Below are positions 59,629 to 64,000 of a stretch of 64,000 nucleotides of DNA, one piece after another. The DNA is from Pseudomonas sp. AB6. GTDB lineage: Bacteria > Pseudomonadota > Gammaproteobacteria > Pseudomonadales > Pseudomonadaceae. The stretch is taken from assembly GCF_034314105.1 (NCBI RefSeq), contig NZ_JAVIWJ010000001.1, forward strand, positions 1,179,501-1,243,500. Direction: 5' to 3'. The notes under the pieces are model-generated. The model did no database searches, was not told the origin of the DNA, and saw nothing but the letters and a program-made list of their open reading frames with translations. Position numbers and translations under genes: made by a program. How positions within the stretch are numbered: position 1 is the first letter of the stretch; every line of letters starts with the position of its first letter.

Positions 59629-62600
59629 ACCTGTCGGGGCCGTTCATTCGTCGACCGGTGGCGACCATGCTACTGAGCTTGGCGATCATCCTGCTGGGCA
59701 GCGTTGCGTTTAATCTACTGCCTGTGTCGTCATTGCCGAACATGGACTTCCCGGTAATCGTCGTCTCGGCCAACTTGCCGGGTGCCAGCCCAGAAGTCAT
59801 GGCCTCGACCGTGGCCACGCCGTTAGAACGTTCGCTGGGTACTATCCCCGGCATCGCCACCATGAGCAGTCGTTCAAGTCTAGGCTCCACACGGGTGATT
59901 TTGCAGTTTGACTTGGACCGCGACATCAATGGCGCGGCGCGGGAAGTTCAAGCCGCTATCAACGCAGCGCGCAACCTGCTGCCCAGCGGTATGCGCAGTA
60001 TGCCGACCTATAAAAAGATCAATCCTTCCCAAGCGCCGGTCATGGTCTTGTCGTTGACGTCGGATGTGCTGGAAAAGGGCGAACTGTACGATTTGGCGTC
60101 GACCATCCTCTCGCAGAGCCTGTCGCAAGTGACCGGCGTCGGTGAGGTGCAAATTGGTGGCAGTTCTTTGCCAGCGGTTCGCATTGAGTTAGAGCCACAG
60201 TTACTCAGTCAATATGGCGTGTCGCTGGACGATGTACGCACCACCATCGCCGCTGCCAATGTCCGTAAACCCAAAGGATCAATAGAAGACGCCGACCACA
60301 ATTGGCAGATTCAGGCCAATGATCAACTAGAGAAAGCCAAAGATTACGCACCGCTTATCATCCGCTACCAGAACGGTGCGGCGTTGCGTCTGAGCCATGT
60401 CGCTAAAGTCACCGACGCAGTGGAGGACCGTTACAACAGTGGGTTTTTCAATGACAAACAAGCGGTTTTGCTGGTCATCAATCGCCAGGCGGGCGCCAAC
60501 ATCATCGAGACTGTAGCGCGAATAAAGGCGCAGCTTCCGGCTTTGCAAGCGGTGCTTCCGGCCAGCGTCAAACTGGACTTGGCCATGGATCGCTCGCCCG
60601 TGATCAAGGCAACGCTGCATGAAGCCGAAACCACGCTATTGATCGCGGTAGTATTAGTGATTCTAGTGGTGTTCTTTTTTCTCGGAAACTTCCGCGCTTC
60701 ACTCATTCCAACCTTGGCGGTACCGGTGTCCTTGGTGGGTACCTTCGCCATCATGTATTTGTATGGTTTCTCGCTAAACAACCTGTCGCTGATGGCGCTG
60801 ATTCTCGCCACAGGGCTGGTGGTGGATGACGCTATTGTGGTGTTGGAAAACATCTCCCGGCACATCGACCGAGGCATACGGCCGATGGAGGCAGCGTACC
60901 TCGGCGCCAAAGAGGTCGGTTTTACATTGCTGTCGATGAACGTGTCGTTGGTGGCGGTTTTCCTTTCCATCCTGTTCATGGGTGGAATCATTGCCAGCCT
61001 GTTCCGCGAATTTTCCATCACCTTGGCGGCGTCAATCATCGTTTCGCTGTTGGTGTCTTTAACCCTGACGCCGATGCTGTGCGCACGCTGGCTAAAGCCG
61101 CACAACCCGGCAACAGAAAACGCCTTGCAGCGCTGGAGTCGTGGGCTAAATGACCGGATGATCGTGGGTTACGATCGCTCCCTTGGCTGGGTATTACGGC
61201 ATCCCCGGCTGACGCTGTTGAGCTTGTTTGTCACTATCGGTGTCAACTTCGCGCTCTACGTCGTGGTGCCCAAAACCTTCATGCCTCAACAGGACACGGG
61301 TCAATTGATCGGTTTCATACGAGGCGATGACGGCCTGTCGTTCGCGGTGATGCAGCCGAAAATGGAAATTTTCCGGCGCGCCGTGCTCGCTGATCCAGCT
61401 GTCGACAGCGTAGCGGGGTTTGTCGGTGGCAACGGAGGCACCAGCAACGCCACGATTATCGTGCGCCTCAAGCCAATCGCGGAGCGCAAGTTGGCCGCTG
61501 ATAAGGTCATCGATCGTTTGCGCAAGAATATGCCGCTGGTGCCTGGAGGAAGGTTATTCCTTCAAGCCGACCAGGATCTGCAGTTTGGTGGCGGCCGTGA
61601 GCAAACTACCTCGCAATATCAATACCTCCTGCAGAGCGGTGACCTGGCTAGCCTGCGCTTGTGGTATCCGAAGGTGCTCGAAGCACTCAAGTCGGTGCCA
61701 GAACTTACCGCGATCGACGGTCGCGAAGGCCGGGGGGCGCAACAAGTAACGCTGCAGATTGACCGCGACACTGCCAAGCGCTTGGGCATTGATATGAAGA
61801 TGGTGACGGCGGTGTTGAATAACGCTTACAGCCAGCGGCAAATCTCCACTATTTACGACAGCCTCAACCAGTACGAAGTGGTCATGGAGGTCAACCCTAA
61901 ATTCGCTCAAGACCCAATAACGCTAGATCAAGTGCAGGTGATTACCGCCTCGGGCGCCCGAGTTCCGTTGTCGAGCATTGCTCACTACGAACGCAGCTTG
62001 GCGGACTCCCGAGTGACGCACGACGGGCAGTTCGCTTCTGAGGATATATCCTTTGATCTGGCAGACGGTGCCACCCTTACCCAAGCCTCCGCAGCCGTTG
62101 AGCGGGCCGTGGCCAAAATTGGCTTGCCGACCGACGTTATCGCGAAAATGGCGGGTACCGCAGACGCTTTCGCCGCTGCCCAAAAAACTCAACCGTTCAT
62201 GATTCTGGGCGCGTTAGCGGTGGTGTATCTGGTGCTGGGCATTCTCTATGAAAGCTATATTCACCCCCTGACTATTCTTTCGACCCTGCCGTCAGCCGGA
62301 GTGGGTGCCTTGCTTACCATCTACATGGTGGGCGGCCAATTCAGCCTGATCTCGTTGCTGGGCCTGTTTTTGTTGATCGGCGTGGTGAAGAAAAACGCCA
62401 TTCTGATGATCGATTTGGCGCTGCAACTGGAGCGTGACCAAGGCATGAGCCCGATGGACTCGATCCGCAGCGCTTGCTTGCAACGGCTGCGACCGATATT
62501 GATGACTACGTTAGCGGCGATTCTCGGGGCAGTGCCTTTATTGCTGAGCAGCGCTGAAGGAGCAGAAATGCGTCATCCATTGGGCCTGACCATTATCGGT

Positions 62601-62732
62601 GGCCTGATCTTCAGTCAGATACTGACCCTCTACACCACCCCGGTGGTTTACCTTTATCTCGACCGTCTTCGCCATCGCGTCAATAAATGGCGTGGCGTGC
62701 GTACTGATGCCGCATTGGAAACTCCGTTATGA
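59625..62732 (+). CDS. muxC: RND transporter MuxC
   Basis: A 1035-residue paralogue of MuxB ([22 protein letters not shown]). It has the corresponding TM4 motif [17 protein letters not shown] and TM11 segment [18 protein letters not shown]. In the E. coli MdtBC pair the C subunit carries drug binding while B drives protons; by position this is the C-type. It overlaps both muxB and opmB by four bases. Confidence 0.93.
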   Translation: MNLSGPFIRRPVATMLLSLAIILLGSVAFNLLPVSSLPNMDFPVIVVSANLPGASPEVMASTVATPLERSLGTIPGIATMSSRSSLGSTRVILQFDLDRDINGAAREVQAAINAARNLLPSGMRSMPTYKKINPSQAPVMVLSLTSDVLEKGELYDLASTILSQSLSQVTGVGEVQIGGSSLPAVRIELEPQLLSQYGVSLDDVRTTIAAANVRKPKGSIEDADHNWQIQANDQLEKAKDYAPLIIRYQNGAALRLSHVAKVTDAVEDRYNSGFFNDKQAVLLVINRQAGANIIETVARIKAQLPALQAVLPASVKLDLAMDRSPVIKATLHEAETTLLIAVVLVILVVFFFLGNFRASLIPTLAVPVSLVGTFAIMYLYGFSLNNLSLMALILATGLVVDDAIVVLENISRHIDRGIRPMEAAYLGAKEVGFTLLSMNVSLVAVFLSILFMGGIIASLFREFSITLAASIIVSLLVSLTLTPMLCARWLKPHNPATENALQRWSRGLNDRMIVGYDRSLGWVLRHPRLTLLSLFVTIGVNFALYVVVPKTFMPQQDTGQLIGFIRGDDGLSFAVMQPKMEIFRRAVLADPAVDSVAGFVGGNGGTSNATIIVRLKPIAERKLAADKVIDRLRKNMPLVPGGRLFLQADQDLQFGGGREQTTSQYQYLLQSGDLASLRLWYPKVLEALKSVPELTAIDGREGRGAQQVTLQIDRDTAKRLGIDMKMVTAVLNNAYSQRQISTIYDSLNQYEVVMEVNPKFAQDPITLDQVQVITASGARVPLSSIAHYERSLADSRVTHDGQFASEDISFDLADGATLTQASAAVERAVAKIGLPTDVIAKMAGTADAFAAAQKTQPFMILGALAVVYLVLGILYESYIHPLTILSTLPSAGVGALLTIYMVGGQFSLISLLGLFLLIGVVKKNAILMIDLALQLERDQGMSPMDSIRSACLQRLRPILMTTLAAILGAVPLLLSSAEGAEMRHPLGLTIIGGLIFSQILTLYTTPVVYLYLDRLRHRVNKWRGVRTDAALETPL

Positions 62733-64000
62733 ACGACCGCCTGCACATCTCTTCCGTTTTTCAGCGGCCCGTGCACTGGCTCGGTACCGGCCTTTGCGTG
62801 CTGCTGCTTAGTGCCTGCGCGGTCGGGCCGGACTATAAAAAACCGACTGTGACCACGCCCGTCCAATTCAAGCAGGCGCTGGGCTGGCGTCAAGCAACGC
62901 CTAACGACGCGTTGAAGCGGGGTGCATGGTGGGAGGTTTATGGCGATGAGCAACTCAACGGGTTGGTGGAAAAGCTCAATACTTCCAACCAGACTGTCGC
63001 GCAATATGACGCTCAATATCGACAAGCCCAAGCGTTGGTCCGTAGCGCCCGCGGTGCTTTTTTTCCGACACTTGGTCTGACCACTACTAAAAACCGCTCT
63101 AGTCAGGGAATTGGCAGCAGCAGCTCAAGCCTGAGCAGTTCGAGCAGTGGCATCCGGGACACTTATAACGCTCAGTTGAATGTCAGTTGGGAAGCCGATA
63201 TCTGGGGAAAATTACGCCGCATAAGGGAAGCCGACCAGGCCAGTGCTCAGGCCAGTCTGGCTGATCTGGCATCTATGCGTCTGAGCCTGCAATCGCAACT
63301 GGTGCAGAATTATTTGCAGTTACGGGTAATCGATGAGCAGAAACGCTTGCTTGAGGCCACGGTAGAGGCTTACCAGCGTTCATTGACGACTACGCAAAAC
63401 CAATACCGTCATGGTGTTTCTGGGAAGGATGCGGTCGCGCAGGCGCAGACCCAGCTTAAAAGTACCCAAGCAGACTTGATTGACCTGATTTGGCAGCGCG
63501 CGCAGTTCGAGAATGCCATTGCGGTATTGATGGGACAAGCTCCGGCAGACTTCAGCCTGGCCGCCATCACCTCAGTTCCGGCACTGCCGGAGATACCGCT
63601 GCAAGTGCCTTCCCGGTTGCTTGAACGACGCCCCGACATCGCGGCGGCGGAACGGTCAGTGATGGCCGCTAACGCTAATATTGGCGTAGCAATAGCTGCT
63701 TACTATCCCGACTTGAGCTTGAGCATGAACGGCGGTTATAGCAGCTCCACATTCGCCAACTGGATCAGTCTGCCGAACCGCTTCTGGTCGGTCGGACCCC
63801 AGCTGGCGACCACATTGTTTGACGGTGGGCAACGTTCGGCTGAAGTCGATCGCACTGAGGCAGTCTACGATCAGACCGTGGCTCAATACCGACAAACCGT
63901 GCTGAACGGTTTTCAGGAAGTCGAAAACTATCTGGTCAAGCTCAAGGTCTATCAAGACGAAGCGGTGGTGCGCGCCGAAGCGTTAGACGCGGCGCGTGAG
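62729..64000 (+). CDS. opmB: Outer-membrane factor OpmB (truncated by window end)
   Basis: The frame is open from ATG 62729 to the window end (424 codons of a protein normally near 480-500). A signal with lipobox LLLSAC (about 20-31), then SWEADIWGKLRR, NYLQLRVIDEQKRLL, LLERRPDIAAAERSVMAANA and LFDGGQRSAEVDRTEA, all typical of the NodT/TolC-type outer-membrane factors. It completes the MuxABC-OpmB tripartite pump. The serine-rich insert SSSSSLSSSSSG (about 132-143) is a surface-type loop. Confidence 0.93.
   Translation, partial: MNDRLHISSVFQRPVHWLGTGLCVLLLSACAVGPDYKKPTVTTPVQFKQALGWRQATPNDALKRGAWWEVYGDEQLNGLVEKLNTSNQTVAQYDAQYRQAQALVRSARGAFFPTLGLTTTKNRSSQGIGSSSSSLSSSSSGIRDTYNAQLNVSWEADIWGKLRRIREADQASAQASLADLASMRLSLQSQLVQNYLQLRVIDEQKRLLEATVEAYQRSLTTTQNQYRHGVSGKDAVAQAQTQLKSTQADLIDLIWQRAQFENAIAVLMGQAPADFSLAAITSVPALPEIPLQVPSRLLERRPDIAAAERSVMAANANIGVAIAAYYPDLSLSMNGGYSSSTFANWISLPNRFWSVGPQLATTLFDGGQRSAEVDRTEAVYDQTVAQYRQTVLNGFQEVENYLVKLKVYQDEAVVRAEALDAARE

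Overview
The window is chromosomal DNA of a Pseudomonas species. The evidence is the gltA / sdhCDAB-sucAB-lpdG-sucCD block, fabA-fabB beside a PA1611-type hybrid kinase and gpsA, the liu leucine-catabolism genes with a MerR regulator, the MuxABC-OpmB pump operon, and two RNAs that I know only from pseudomonads (a PrrF-like RNA and a CrcY/CrcX-like RNA). Base composition is moderate for the genus and drops in a few intergenic stretches. I cannot name the species; the fluorescens/syringae/putida side fits better than P. aeruginosa. No phage, IS element, CRISPR array, tRNA or rRNA was seen.

Layout. 1-2292: tail of a PLP aminotransferase (MocR type), a lipoprotein, a cysteine-cluster protein and a START-domain protein. 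2365-15473: citrate synthase (minus) divergent from one long plus-strand run encoding succinate dehydrogenase, 2-oxoglutarate dehydrogenase and succinyl-CoA synthetase, with sigma-70 promoters readable in the gltA-sdhC gap. 15786-21265: brnQ, a small lipoprotein, two tandem hotdog thioesterases, htpG with a sigma-32 promoter, and a dienelactone hydrolase. 21342-25558: a periplasmic binding protein overlapping a GGDEF/EAL membrane protein, probably a ligand-to-c-di-GMP pair. 25824-31845: fabAB, hybrid histidine kinase, gpsA, a DUF4389 membrane protein and sixA. 31871-33192: M14 carboxypeptidase and the PrrF-like RNA. 33276-40948: liuABCD, the CrcY/X-like RNA, then liuR-liuE. 41115-46730: LysR/acyl-CoA dehydrogenase pair, PstS-OmpA-type protein, xthA, acetyltransferase. 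46798-52232: tamAB. 52399-55013: aldo-keto reductase/LysR pair and tpx. 55190-64000: muxABC and a truncated opmB.

How it fits together. The block is dominated by central carbon flow: the TCA cycle, branched-chain amino acid uptake (brnQ) and leucine degradation to acetyl-CoA and acetoacetate (liuABCDE), plus unsaturated fatty acid synthesis. Two RNAs sit among these genes. The minus-strand RNA at about 39106-39473 has a -24/-12 promoter, an upstream GTTAC/GTAAC site as expected for CbrB, and six A-rich Hfq/Crc-binding motifs. The same kind of motif occurs just before the start codons of liuA and of the LysR gene at 42062, so an Hfq/Crc decoy RNA lies between two likely Hfq/Crc targets. The RNA at about 33081-33192 has a Fur-like box in its promoter and a PrrF-like core; PrrF RNAs are known to repress TCA-cycle iron enzymes.
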